A stretch of 64,000 nt of DNA from JAXMAZ01 sp046350115 (GCA_046350115.1 JAXMAZ010000013.1:1-64000), one strand, 5' to 3'. Positions 1 to 9,565 are shown, counted from the first letter of the stretch. Translations and numbers: made by a program. The notes: a model not told the origin generated them from the sequence alone.

Positions 1-1193
1 GATGGCGTCGGTCAGCGGGTATGGCACCATCTTCGGGTCGAGCCGTGCCCACCCGGCCCCGACTACCGGCGCCGGCACCCGGGCCACCTGTATGCCGAGG
101 ATCGCCGCGACGACGGCCGCCGGGACGACCAGCCCCCGCCAGGTCAGTCCGGCCGTCGGGTCGGGCGGGTCTTGGACGAGCGAATCGCCGTACTTCTTGA
201 GCAGCCGGTGCCAGACGGTGTGCGGCCATAGGTCGGCGGCGACCACCACCGCCACCACGCAGAACAGCGGCCCCTGTCGAATGGCCGAGAACGTCAGGGC
301 GAGCCAGACCAGCGGCAAGAGCCAGGTGACACGCGGCCGTTGCGGCAGGGTGCCGAGGAACAGCAGTACGTACATCATCCCGGCCCCGAACACCACCTTG
401 TCGGTGTCGTTGTCCAGGTTCAGCGGGCGGTGCTCGGTGACGGCCACCTTGAGGATGTCCGACCCGATCAGCCGGGTCCAGGTGGCCAACATCTCCAGCC
501 CGAACGGGTTGACGAACGGCGTCAGTAAACAGGCCACGACGATGCTGATGAGCAGCCACCCCTGCCGCCAGCTACGGACCGGCGACTCCCACCCCAGCAG
601 GAACAGCACACCCCACCCGGCGACGGCGATCCCGAGGCTAAGAATCCCGCACAGAACCCCGGCGTGCAGGTTGGTCCAGACCACGAACGTCGGGATGAGC
701 GATGCCAGCCGCCATGGCCCGACCCGGCCCCGCTCGTAATCGACCAAACACGCCGTCGTCCAGGCGAGCAGCAGAATGGAGGCCATGTGCGGGCGGACGT
801 AGAAGTGGAACGCCGCCGCGACGACGAACCCGCCGGCCAACACCCCGGCCAGCAGCGGGTTCATCCCGGCCTGTCGCATCCGCCCGAACACCCACGCCGA
901 AAGCCCGGCGACGATCACGCTGAACCCGAGCAGCATGGCGTCGAACCCGCTCAACCGGTGGGCCAGGGCCATCAGCACCTCGGCCCCCCATTGCTGGGGA
1001 ATCCAGGTCCGGCCGGAGAAGGTGTACGTAAACGGGTCGGTGTGGGGGAACCCGTCGGGGATGATCTCCCGACTCGGGTGTGCCACAGGGCACCGGGGTC
1101 GAAGAACCCCCGCTCCCGGAACACCACCTGACAGCCCCGAGGACGAGCAGGAATAGCACCGCTTCCGGGCTGAAATACGAACGGGCGGTTCAC
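1..1193 (-). pseudogene. Polytopic membrane protein, frameshifted and cut by the window edge
   Basis: The minus strand encodes a long hydrophobic protein with many predicted membrane helices (for example around 560-620 and 840-920) that runs off the left edge. I do not recognise a named family. The N-terminal region contains FRERGFFDPGALWHTRVG followed by a HTDPFTYTF stretch, an arrangement I associate with planctomycete integral membrane proteins of unknown function. It can only be read by changing frame three times between about 1060 and 1180. The best start is the GTG at 1191-1193. The downstream reading is otherwise clean, so single-base indels, real or from sequencing, explain the breaks better than old decay. 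Confidence 0.6.
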
Positions 1194-1261
1194 TTCTGGC
1201 AACCCCGTCAGCGGGCGGGTGGGGATTCGGCTGACGGAAAGAATAGAACACGAACCGCCGG

Positions 1262-2118
1262 TCAGCCCTTTTCGGCAACGGCCGGTCGGCACGGCGGGTG
1301 AGCACGAACACCTTTCGTTTGCCGTGCCCGCCGTGGCTCGCCCTCATGGGTGCCGGCCGGCGCAGGTCGGCGGTCAGTCCGTACCGGTCGGCCAGCGGCC
1401 TGCCCGGCCTCGTTCGGCATCAGCCCACTGGCCAGACCGACCCGCTCCGTCTCGTTGCGGTCGCCGGACGGTGGACGGGAACCCGTTCGCTTGACCAGCT
1501 CGAACACCAGCAGGGCGTCGGCCACCGTGCGGGTCATCTGCGTTTCCAGATAGACCCGCCCACCGGAGCCAGGAGGTCGGCCACCTTCCGCATACCGGCG
1601 AACAGGTCGTCGAAATGCTCCAGCACCCCGAACAGCAGGATCACGTCGTACTTCGGTCCGTCGGCCGGCAGGCTCAGGAAGTCGCCGACGGTGACGGCCG
1701 GACCGACCCCCCACACACGGCTCAGCCACCGCAAATTGGCCGGGAAGCCGGGGTTCGCCGGCGGACCCAGATCGACCGCGTGAACCGACCGTGCCCCACA
1801 GAGGGTCGCCGCCACGCTGAAGAACCCGTCCCCGGCTCCGACGTCCAGCACCCGCCGCCCCAAAAGAACGTCCCGGTCGTCGTCGAAACACGCCTCCCAG
1901 AGCTTCTGCTCCCGCAACGGGTCGGAGGTGTTCGCCACGAGCCGGCGGCCGTCCGGGGTCGGGGCGGAATGGAACCACGTCGAACCCGGCGGGCCGGCAA
2001 CCAACTCGCCGATATCGGCCCGGAGGAACTGGTCGGCCAGCCGTCGGCGAGCCTCCGGCCGGCGAACGGCCTGCAACTTGGACAACCGGGCGCGGATGCG
2101 ACGGGCGAGGGTGAACAC
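1262..2118 (-). pseudogene. Class I SAM-dependent methyltransferase, frameshifted near the C-terminus
   Basis: The first 185 or so residues, from the ATG at 2118, are intact and contain the SAM-binding motif VLDVGAGDGFFSVAA and the downstream FGVLEHFDDL stretch typical of Methyltransf_11/23-like enzymes. At about 1565 the frame breaks: the natural continuation LAP-GGRVYLETQM lies in another frame, one base short. A second break is needed to reach a plausible KVFVLTR ending near 1290. The substrate is unknown; small-molecule, lipid or sugar methylation are all possible. It lies head-to-tail with the membrane protein downstream, suggesting co-transcription. The frame errors match those of the two neighbouring genes. 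Confidence 0.65.
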
Positions 2119-2297
2119 GCGAAAGCCCTCCGTGGCGGGGACGGAGGGAGTGTACCCCAGCGGCCAATGGCAATGGAAGGGGGACAGCGAGCCGCGACCG
2201 CAGGTCGCGGGTGACGGCTGCGTCCCGCTCCCGTGACTTCAGAGCCGTCCGGGTCCGGCGGGGGTCGTCACCCGCGACCTGCGGTCGCGGCTCGGCG

Positions 2298-3471
2298 TCA
2301 CTTCTTCTTGATCCGGGTGCCGGTCCGGATGTCCGGCGTTTCCCCGGGGCCGCGCTCCGGCGGGGCGTTGTCCCAGACCGGGCCGGCCACCCCCACCTTG
2401 ACGCCCTCGACGTACAACTGGCTCATCACCTGTGGATCGAAGTCGAACCCGCTCTCGCCCGGCTCGAAGTCCTGCCGCAGCCCGACCCGGTGAAACCGCG
2501 CACCCCGGCCAACTGCGACATGTGGTAGATGTTCGACAGGTCGGCCCGGGTGTGCGCCCGCATCAGGGCGGCGCCGGACGCCGTCCACCACCCGCAGCAG
2601 CCGCGGGCGCACCCGCTCCGGCTCCGGGAAGTACTTGCCGGCCAGGATGACGAACAGGTCGGCGTCCTTGTTGCGCGCGTCCAGCACGCTCGGCGGGACG
2701 AACACCGGGGCCGTCACCCCGCCGTCCACGTGCAACTCGTCCCTTCTTCCCGTCCACCTCGACGGTGATCGGCACCGGCGGGAACAACCCCGGGACCGCG
2801 GCCGAGGCGATCATCACATCCACGATCAGCCGGCGGGCGTCCGGCCCGCCCTTGCTGGCGATCGCGCCCACGTCCCAGACGACCGCCTTCCGCGTCTCCA
2901 GCCGGGTGGTGCCGATGTATAACCGCCGGCCCTTGCGGTGTTCGGCCGCCAGCTCGGCCATCACCTCGTCGGTCACCCCGCTCTCGACCAGCCGGCGGAG
3001 GGGGGTGCTGGTGCCGATCGCGTCCCGGAACGGCACCGTCGCCCACATCCGCTGGGCGAACACGTCCCGGCGGGTGACTTCGGTGTAGAACTTCCGCAAC
3101 TCGTTGTCGTACTTCGGCCCCAGGAACGCCATCGGGGCGATCAGCGCCCCGGTGCTGATCCCGGTCACCACGTCGAACTCCGGCCGGGTGTCGTTCCGGG
3201 TCCAGCCGTTGAGCACCCCGGCGGTGAACGACCCGTAGGAACCGCCGCCGGACAGGGCCAGGATGGTGTTCGGCTTACGAGCTGCGACCGACGGTTCGGG
3301 CGGGAAAAGGGTCGGCGAATCGGGCACGGTCGGCGGCGGCGGCTCGTCGGCGGCCGGCAGGACCGGCGGGTCGGCGGCGAGGGCGGCCCGGAACGGCGTG
3401 CAGCCCAGCCCGGTCAGGGCCAGGATGCCGGCCATCGCCACGGCCAACGACACGCGCACGGTCCGGTTCAT
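2298..3471 (-). pseudogene. Patatin-like phospholipase lipoprotein, frameshifted
   Basis: The protein begins with a lipoprotein signal (hydrophobic stretch ending LALTGLGC), so it is probably membrane-anchored outside the cytoplasm. The patatin fold is clear: an oxyanion-type SGGGSYG glycine-rich loop, the nucleophile elbow GISTGA, and the Asp of the catalytic dyad in HVDGGVTAPV. Patatins hydrolyse acyl lipids with a Ser-Asp dyad. The reading frame is intact from 3471 to about 2740 and then must shift near 2737, 2590 and 2490 to follow the family pattern (RADLSNIYHMSQLAGV, then QDFEPGESGFDFDP). It ends at 2298 with a lysine tail. All breaks are one-base changes; a sequencing origin is quite possible. 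Confidence 0.7.
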
Positions 3472-3605
3472 GACCGCCCCCGTATACCCGCTCCCGCCGC
3501 CCGGTCAACCCGAACAGACGGCGTAATCCGTCCAATCTTACCGGGCCGGGTCAAACTGGGGATGTGGCAAACTGGGAGAGTTGCGCCGGCCGATTCATTT
3601 CTTTC

Positions 3606-3704
3606 GTTCCCAACCCCGTGGCCAACGGGGTCGGTAACCAAACGCCCGGCTCACAGCCGGCTGCAGCAACTCCCCTCGTTCCCACGCAGAGCGTGGGAAC
3701 GAGG
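3606..3704. repeat. Two hairpin-forming repeats between convergent signals
   Basis: Positions 3674-3704 form a perfect inverted repeat with 14-base arms (CCTCGTTCCCACGC) around the trinucleotide AGA. An imperfect relative with 12 of 14 paired positions lies at 3606-3638. Both sit in the spacer between the helicase stop and the lipase start. They may act as a terminator for neighbouring transcription or be copies of a dispersed palindromic repeat. Confidence 0.6.
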
Positions 3705-3735
3705 ATGTGGCGGGATGACAAGCAGAACTGTCGGT

Positions 3736-5160
3736 CTACAGCCGGCTGCTGTACTTGCGGGTGAACTTGCCGAACACCGCCTTCTTCTCCGGCTGCGGGG
3801 CCGCCTCGGCGGGCTGCTGCTCCCCTGACCCGCCGACCGGCTGCGGCGGGGCGTCGTACCGCTTCCGCGGGGTGTACGACTCGAACCCCTCGATCCGGTC
3901 CTCGTCGATCAGCCGGTTGATGGTCATCTCGATGTCCGTCAGGTGCCCCCCCTGCTCCGGGGTGGCGAACGAGATGGCCACCCCGTCCCGGCCGATCCGC
4001 CCGGTCCGGCCGATCCGGTGGACGTAGTTCTCGATGTCCATCGGCAGGTCGTAGTTGATGACGTGGCTGATCCCGGTCACGTCGATCCCCCGGCTGGCCA
4101 CGTCGGTGGCGATCAGCACGTGGACCTTCTCCGCCCGGAACCCGCCCATGATCCGCTCGCGGTGGCTCTGCGGCAGATCCCCGTGGATGACCGACACGCC
4201 CTTGAAGTGCCCCTTCAGCTTGTCGTACAGCCGGTCCGCCGACCGCTTCCGCTCGACGAAGATGAGGCACTGCCGGGGCTTCTCCCGGTGCAGCACCTTC
4301 ACCAGCAGCTCGAACTTCCGGTCCTCGTCCACGGTGATGTACGTCTGCCGGATCTTGTCCACCGTCAGCACGCCCGGGGACAGGTTCAGGTGGACCGGGT
4401 GGTGCATGTACCGGTTGACCAGCCGCTTGATCGTGTCCGGCACGGTGGCCGACATGAGCAGCGTCTGCCGCTCGCTCGGGCAGTTCCGCAGGATCCGCTC
4501 GATGTCCGGCCGGAACCCGATGTCCAGCATCCGGTCGGCCTCGTCCAGCACCACGTACCGGACGTCCGACAGGTTCATGTTCCCGCGGCGCATGTGGTCG
4601 AGCATCCGCCCCGGGGTGCCGACCACCAGGTCGCAACCCCGGCTCAGCCCCTCGATCTGTTTGCCCATGCGGGCGCCGCCGTACACCGCCACCGTCCGGA
4701 AGTGCCGGCTCGGGGCCAACTTCTCGGCCTCGGTCGCCACCTGCAGGGCCAGTTCCCGGGTCGGGCACATGACCAGCCCGATCGGCCCCTTGAGCTTGTG
4801 CGGCCGCCAGCGGTTCAGGAACGGGATCAGGAAGGCGGCCGTCTTGCCGGTCCCGGTCTGGGCCTGGCCGATCACGTCCACACCCCGCATCGCCTTCGGA
4901 ATGACGGACGCCTGGACCGGGGTGGCGTACTCGTACTTGGCGTGCCGGATCGCGTCCATCAGCGGGGCGATCAGCTTCATCGAGGCGTAAGCCACCTTCG
5001 GCCCGTCAGCCGGCCGCTCCTCGGGCGGCACGTCCGGCGGCGGGGCGGCCTCGGCCGGCTCGTCGGACGGCCAGGCCAGGTCGGCGTCAGAGTCAGACGG
5101 CAGGTCAACCGACGAGGAGGTGAGATCGGGTTCGGACGGGGTGGGGACCGGAGACTCCAT
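3736..5160 (-). CDS. DEAD-box ATP-dependent RNA helicase (RhlE/RhlB-like)
   Basis: A 474-residue superfamily 2 helicase that unwinds or remodels RNA in the cytoplasm. After an acidic, proline-rich N-tail of about 55 residues come the Q motif (YATPVQASVIP, about 78-88), Walker A AQTGTGKT (100-107), PTREL (133-137), TPGRMLDH, the DEAD box in VLDEADRML (about 204-212), SAT (237-239), and the C-terminal RecA domain ending with HRIGRTGR. All core motifs are present, so the gene should be functional. The C-terminal tail is proline- and lysine-rich, as in many planctomycete DEAD proteins. It stands alone on the minus strand. The frame is intact, unlike the three genes before it. Confidence 0.93.
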   Translation of the reverse strand: MESPVPTPSEPDLTSSSVDLPSDSDADLAWPSDEPAEAAPPPDVPPEERPADGPKVAYASMKLIAPLMDAIRHAKYEYATPVQASVIPKAMRGVDVIGQAQTGTGKTAAFLIPFLNRWRPHKLKGPIGLVMCPTRELALQVATEAEKLAPSRHFRTVAVYGGARMGKQIEGLSRGCDLVVGTPGRMLDHMRRGNMNLSDVRYVVLDEADRMLDIGFRPDIERILRNCPSERQTLLMSATVPDTIKRLVNRYMHHPVHLNLSPGVLTVDKIRQTYITVDEDRKFELLVKVLHREKPRQCLIFVERKRSADRLYDKLKGHFKGVSVIHGDLPQSHRERIMGGFRAEKVHVLIATDVASRGIDVTGISHVINYDLPMDIENYVHRIGRTGRIGRDGVAISFATPEQGGHLTDIEMTINRLIDEDRIEGFESYTPRKRYDAPPQPVGGSGEQQPAEAAPQPEKKAVFGKFTRKYSSRL

Positions 5161-5357
5161 CGCTACCTTGGCTTGGGACTACAGGCCGACCAGCGGCCGG
5201 GCACACTCAAACTCCCTTATAAAGTACCGGCCGGGGGCTGTCCAGGGAAGGCGGTTAATGTGGCGAGTCGGGATTCGTAGATCGGGCCAAGCCGGCTTTG
5301 CGGCGCCGACCCGCCACGAACGGCTACGGCCGCCAACTCCTCCCGGCGGGTTCCGGA

Positions 5358-5470
5358 GGGGAGGGCGAGGCTCCTGCCGAGCCGGGCTGCAACCCGGGTG
5401 ACGCCCCGGCCCACATCCGATGGCCCCGGCCGGTGAAGTCCCACGGCTCGGCAGGAGCCTCGCCCTCCCC
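5358..5470. repeat. Perfect 27-base inverted repeat with a 59-base spacer
   Basis: Positions 5358-5384 and 5444-5470 are exact reverse complements over 27 bases. The core reads GAGGGCGAGGCTCCTGCCGA. The noncoding stretch 5161-5552 contains only this repeat and the G/C tract described next; I see no gene in it. The repeat may mark the left junction of the mobile element or be a copy of a dispersed intergenic repeat. Confidence 0.7.
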
Positions 5471-5513
5471 CGGCCCGGCTCGCCGTGGATAGCAACCGCC
5501 CCCTGCCCGGGCC

Positions 5514-5544
5514 GGGGGGGGGGGGGGGGCGCCGCCCCCCCCCC
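5514..5544. repeat. G16 tract facing a C10 tract
   Basis: A run of 16 G (5514-5529) is followed after CGCCG by a run of 10 C (5535-5544). The two can pair into a very stable stem just beyond the stop codon of the small minus-strand gene, so it could stop transcription of that gene. Run lengths this long are error-prone in sequencing and slip easily in vivo. Confidence 0.6.
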
Positions 5545-5552
5545 GGCGGGGG

Positions 5553-5750
5553 TTAGTCTTTCTTGTCGGAGGCGACGCGGAGGCTGACGCGGCCGTCCAG
5601 GGGGACGACGTCGAGCTGGACGTTGAACCCTTTCCCGTCGGTGTGCGGCCAGGCGCTGCCGATGCGGGTCCAGATGCCTTTCTGGTTCTCGCGGTCCCGG
5701 ACCTGGTAGGCGACGTGGCTGGGCTGTTTGCTGGTGGGTGTGGTGGACAT
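5553..5750 (-). CDS. Small hypothetical protein of the mobile element (65 aa)
   Basis: A 65-residue protein of unknown function starting at the ATG 5748-5750. The sequence has an NQKGIWTRIGSAWPHTDGKGF centre rich in Trp, Gly and polar residues, and a C-terminus alternating hydrophobic and charged residues (LDGRVSLRVASDKKD) that suggests a small beta fold. No signal peptide or membrane segment is visible. I recall small proteins of this look beside conjugation and plasmid genes, but assign no function. It is transcribed away from the relaxase, with a 622-base noncoding region between the two. An upstream extension of the frame to 6092 is possible but has poor coding character. Confidence 0.6.
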   Translation of the reverse strand: MSTTPTSKQPSHVAYQVRDRENQKGIWTRIGSAWPHTDGKGFNVQLDVVPLDGRVSLRVASDKKD

Positions 5751-6372
5751 GACGTGAGTCTCCTTGTGTGTGGCTCCGGCCGCGACCCCGCGGCCTGATG
5801 GCACCGACCCGGAAAGCCGCTTCAGTCCGGGGCGAAGCGGACGGCTCCAGCCGAGAATTGGGGGAGACCCCTGGGGGGAACCGATTCTCTGCTGGAACCG
5901 CCCGGCGGCGGCTTTAAAGGTGACAAAAGAAGGCGAGGGGTCCGGACCGGACCCATCCCATGAGACGTGAGGCGTGCCCGCTGCACACGTTCGGCACCGG
6001 TCAGCCCGGCGACCTTGCCGTGGGTCTGTGGACAGCCTGACATCGGCTCGGAACCCGTACCCGGAGCGACCTGGCTCTGTCCTGGGGTGCAACGACTAGC
6101 CTGCCCGTCTCGGTCCTGCCGCACCTGCCGGCGGCGATTGCTGACAAAACCATCCCGTTGTGGGTGTGCCTTCCCCGCCTCATGGCCTCATCTCGTAGTG
6201 GCACTGCGTGCGTCTGGCTCGCGCCAGACCTCCCCCACCGGCGCTCCGCAACCCGGGGACAGCTCCGCGCCCGTGGGGGAGACCCGACCGCACCGCCCGG
6301 CGTGCGAACGGCACCCGTCCCGTTGGAAGAGATCGCTTTACGGGTCGCACCGCCCCTGTATGGTCCTTGGCC
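5751..6372. other. Noncoding structured region; candidate oriT and divergent promoter region
   Basis: No convincing gene lies here. A long imperfect hairpin occupies 5843-5899 (arms around CCAGC-GAGAAT and ATTCTC-GCTGG). A 7-bp inverted repeat GTCTGGC/GCCAGAC with a TCGC loop is at 6212-6229. The region lies directly upstream of the MobF relaxase and between divergent genes, the usual place for an origin of transfer and relaxase promoter. The assignment rests on position and structure only; no nick-site consensus was recognised. Confidence 0.4.
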
Positions 6373-9066
6373 ATGCTCCGAATCACCCAGCAGCAATCCG
6401 CGACCGCCGCCAAGCGGTATTACTCCACCGCCGACTACTACACCGAAGGGCAGGAACTCGTCGGCCGGTGGGGCGGGCGGGCCGCCGAACAGCTCGGCTT
6501 GGCAGGGGAGGTGGGTCAGGTCGCCTTCGAGCATCTGTGCGACAACCTGCACCCGGACACGGGCCGGCCGCTGACGGCCCGCACGCGGTCGGACCGCACC
6601 GTGGGGTACGACTTCACCTTCTCCGTGCCCAAGTCGGTGTCGCTGCTCTACGCCCGCACCCGGGACGCGGAGATCCTGGGGGCGTTCCGCGAGGCCGTGT
6701 CCGAGACGATGGCCGAGATCGAGGCGGAGATGAAGGCCCGCGTCCGTAAGGGCGGCCGGGACGAGGACCGGCAGACCGGCAACATGGTGTGGGCCGAGTT
6801 CACGCATACCACCGCCCGGCCCGTGGACGGCGTGCCCGACCCGCAGCTCCACGCGCACTGCTTCGCGTTCAACGCCACCTACGACGGGCGGGAGCGGCAG
6901 TGGAAGGCCGGCCAGTTCCGGGGGCTGAAGGCGGACGCCCCGTACTTCCAGGCGGCGTTCCGCGTGCGGCTGGCGGAGAAGCTCCAGGACCTGGGCTTCG
7001 GGGTCGAGCGGAAGCGGGACGACTTCGAGCTGGCCGGGGTGACCCCGGCAGTCATCAAGCGGTTCTCACGGCGTACCGGGGTCATCGAGCAGACCGCCGC
7101 CGAGCGGGGCATCACCGACCCGGACCGCAAGGCCGAGCTGGGGGCGGAGACCCGGGAGCGGAAGGCCGACACGCTCGCGTGGCCGGAGCTACAAGCGACG
7201 TGGGACGACCGACTCACCGCCGACGAGCGACACGCGTTGGACGGGGTGTACTGCCGGGCGAACCCTCCGCCGCGTCAGGCGGGAGGGGAGGGGGCGGCGG
7301 TCGATCACGCCGTCACCCACTCGTTCACCCGGGAGGCGGTCGTCCCCGAGCGGAAGCTGCTCACCGAGGCGCTCAGGCGGGGCGTCGGGAGCGTCACGCT
7401 GGACGGCGTGAGGGCGGAGCTGGCCCGCCGCCCGCTGGTCCGGGCCGTCCGGGACGGGAAGGTGGTGACGACCTCGCCGGACATGCTCGCCTGGGAGCGG
7501 CGGCTGATCGCCGCCGCCCGGGACGGCCGCGGGCGGCACCGGCCGCTCGGTAACCCGGCCCGCCCTTGCTCGCGGGACTGGTTCAACGCCGGCCAGAAGC
7601 GGGCGGTGGCTCATGTGCTCGGCTCCCGCGACTTCGTCACGCTCGTCCGCGGGGCGGCCGGCACCGGCAAGACCACCCTCGAACAGGAGATCGGCGAGGC
7701 CCTCGTACAGGCCGGGCGGCCGGTGGCCGCCGTCGCCCAAACGACCGATGCGGCGGACCTGCTGCGAAACGAGGCCCGGTTAGCGGACGCCGCGACCGTC
7801 GCCCGGTTCGTCCGCGACACGAACGCCCAGGACGCCGTCCGGGGCGGGGTCATCCTGCTCGACGAGGCCAGCCAGGTCGGCACCAAGGACATGCTCCACC
7901 TGTTCGACCTGGCGAAGCGGCTGGACGCCCGGCTGGTGCTGGTCGGCGACCGCCGGCAGCACCGGAGCGTGTCGGCCGGCGAGCCGCTTCGCCTGCTGGA
8001 GCAGCGGGCCGGGCTGCCGGTGGCCGAGGTGACGGAGATCCTCCGCCAGTCGGGCGACTACAAACGGGCCGCGCAAGCCTTGGCCGACGGGCGGACGGCC
8101 GACGGGTTCGCCGAGCTGGACCGGCTCGGCTGGGTGCGGGAGGTGCCGGACGCCGAGCGGTACCGGGTTCTGGCCGCCGCGTACCTGGCCGCCACCCGGG
8201 AGGTCAAGGCGAACGGGGAGCGGAAGACGGCCCTGGTGGTCAGCCCGACCCACGCCGAGGCCGCCCGGATCACCGGCAACGTCCGGGCCGCGCTCAAGGC
8301 GGAAGGAAAACTCCGCGGCGAGCGCGTGCTCCCGGTGTGGCTGCCGGCTCATCTGACTGACGCCGAGAAGGCGGACGCGACCAACTACGAGAGGGGGGAC
8401 ATGATCCGCTTCCACCAGAACGCCCCCGGGCACCCGAGCGGGTCGCGGGTGGTCCTCGGCGGGCCGGCGTCGGTGCCCGTCGGGCACGCCGACCGGTTCG
8501 AGGCGTACCGCCCGGCCGAGCTGCGGCTGGCCGCCGGCGACCGCGTCCGGGTGACGGTCAACGGCAAGACCAAGGACGGCCGGCACGCGCTCAAGAACGG
8601 CTCGCTGCACACCGTCCGCGGGTTCACCCCGCAGGGGGACGTGGTGCTCGACAACAAGTGGGTGGTGGCCCGCGACTTCGGCCACCTGGCCCACGGGTAC
8701 GTGGTGACCTCCCACGCCAGCCAGGGGCGGACGGTGGACAAGGTGTTCATCGGCCAGGGGAGCGAGTCCTTCCCGGCCACCAACCGCCGCAGCTTCTACG
8801 TCCCGGTCACCCGGGGCCGTGAGCAAGCGGTGGTGTTCACCGACGACAAGGCGGCCTTGCTCAAGGCCGCCGAGCGGGCCGACGAGCCGCTGACGGCGGT
8901 CGATCTCGCCGGGCCTGCCCGCGCCGCCCCGCGGCGACCGCACAAGCCGTTCAAATCGCTTGCGTTTGTCCGCCGGCTTGCTACCTTCGGCCGGGACTAT
9001 GACCAACACCAGACGAAGCGACCCGCCGCCCGCGACCGGGGACTGGGCCATGCGCGGACCGACTGA
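6373..9066 (+). CDS. MobF/TrwC-type conjugative relaxase-helicase
   Basis: An 897-residue protein that would nick oriT, bind covalently to the cut strand and unwind it for transfer. The N-terminal relaxase domain begins MLRITQQQ; candidate catalytic tyrosines are the pairs at 16-17 and 22-23, and the metal-binding histidines lie in DPQLHAHCF near residue 160. The C-terminal half is a TraI/RecD-like SF1 helicase: Walker A GAAGTGKTT (about 427), Walker B LLDEASQVG (about 497), LVGDRRQH, EILRQSGDY, and a UvrD_C-like end with TSHASQGRT and VTRGREQ. I chose the ATG at 6373 because the frame upstream to 6208 has no family resemblance. The last 68 bases overlap the next gene. Confidence 0.93.
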   Translation: MLRITQQQSATAAKRYYSTADYYTEGQELVGRWGGRAAEQLGLAGEVGQVAFEHLCDNLHPDTGRPLTARTRSDRTVGYDFTFSVPKSVSLLYARTRDAEILGAFREAVSETMAEIEAEMKARVRKGGRDEDRQTGNMVWAEFTHTTARPVDGVPDPQLHAHCFAFNATYDGRERQWKAGQFRGLKADAPYFQAAFRVRLAEKLQDLGFGVERKRDDFELAGVTPAVIKRFSRRTGVIEQTAAERGITDPDRKAELGAETRERKADTLAWPELQATWDDRLTADERHALDGVYCRANPPPRQAGGEGAAVDHAVTHSFTREAVVPERKLLTEALRRGVGSVTLDGVRAELARRPLVRAVRDGKVVTTSPDMLAWERRLIAAARDGRGRHRPLGNPARPCSRDWFNAGQKRAVAHVLGSRDFVTLVRGAAGTGKTTLEQEIGEALVQAGRPVAAVAQTTDAADLLRNEARLADAATVARFVRDTNAQDAVRGGVILLDEASQVGTKDMLHLFDLAKRLDARLVLVGDRRQHRSVSAGEPLRLLEQRAGLPVAEVTEILRQSGDYKRAAQALADGRTADGFAELDRLGWVREVPDAERYRVLAAAYLAATREVKANGERKTALVVSPTHAEAARITGNVRAALKAEGKLRGERVLPVWLPAHLTDAEKADATNYERGDMIRFHQNAPGHPSGSRVVLGGPASVPVGHADRFEAYRPAELRLAAGDRVRVTVNGKTKDGRHALKNGSLHTVRGFTPQGDVVLDNKWVVARDFGHLAHGYVVTSHASQGRTVDKVFIGQGSESFPATNRRSFYVPVTRGREQAVVFTDDKAALLKAAERADEPLTAVDLAGPARAAPRRPHKPFKSLAFVRRLATFGRDYDQHQTKRPAARDRGLGHARTD

Positions 9067-9565
9067 CCCGTTCGGCCAGCCCCGGCGGCCGTCCCTGCCC
9101 GGGCTGACCGGTTCGGGGCCGCGGCCGGCGGGCGACGCCAAGGAGGACGGGGACGAGGCCGCCTGCCGGGCGTTCGGCTTCCTGCGGGGGCAGCGGGACC
9201 GGGCGCTCATGGTCGAGTTCCGGCTGGCGACGGGGGACACGGTCGCGCTCCCGTACAGCCTGCTCGGGCCGGTCCGGTACAACCCGTCGGCCGGGCTGCT
9301 CCTCCGGTTCGCGGGCGACCTGGTCACGCTGGTGCTGATCCGCGGCAGCAACCTGGCTGCGGCAGTGGGCGGCGGGTCGGTGAACCTGACCGACCGCGGG
9401 CTGCACCGCCACCGGGTGGTGTGGGTGCGGGAGATGGACGCGGGCGAGGTGGCCGCGGCCGACCGGTCCGAGCCGACGGTGGACGCGATCGAGATCGCGG
9501 AGTTCGAGTCCCAGGCCGACCTGCGGGCCTGGTTGACAAAGACGGCCCCCGCCTTCGCCCGGTGA
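8999..9565 (+). CDS. Hypothetical protein overlapping the relaxase gene (188 aa)
   Basis: A 188-residue protein of unknown function. It starts at an ATG inside the 3' end of the relaxase gene, in another frame, so translation is probably coupled to it. The first 60 residues are proline-rich and low in complexity. The middle (MVEFRLATGDTVALPYSLLGPVRYNPS and on) reads like a compact beta domain followed by LVTLVLIRGSNL. The tail is acidic. No membrane segment or catalytic motif stands out. The tight linkage suggests a role in DNA processing or regulation of transfer, which is inference only. Confidence 0.7.
   Translation: MTNTRRSDPPPATGDWAMRGPTDPFGQPRRPSLPGLTGSGPRPAGDAKEDGDEAACRAFGFLRGQRDRALMVEFRLATGDTVALPYSLLGPVRYNPSAGLLLRFAGDLVTLVLIRGSNLAAAVGGGSVNLTDRGLHRHRVVWVREMDAGEVAAADRSEPTVDAIEIAEFESQADLRAWLTKTAPAFAR

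Noticed and set aside
2..739. Plus-strand frame of 245 residues at the left edge
   Set aside because: It lies antisense to a hydrophobic membrane protein readable on the minus strand and has Arg/Thr/Pro-rich composition typical of shadow frames in high-GC DNA.
6208..6372. Upstream extension of the relaxase frame by 55 codons
   Set aside because: MobF relaxases begin close to their first conserved residues (MLRITQQQS), and the extension is Arg/Pro-rich and covers the hairpin region.
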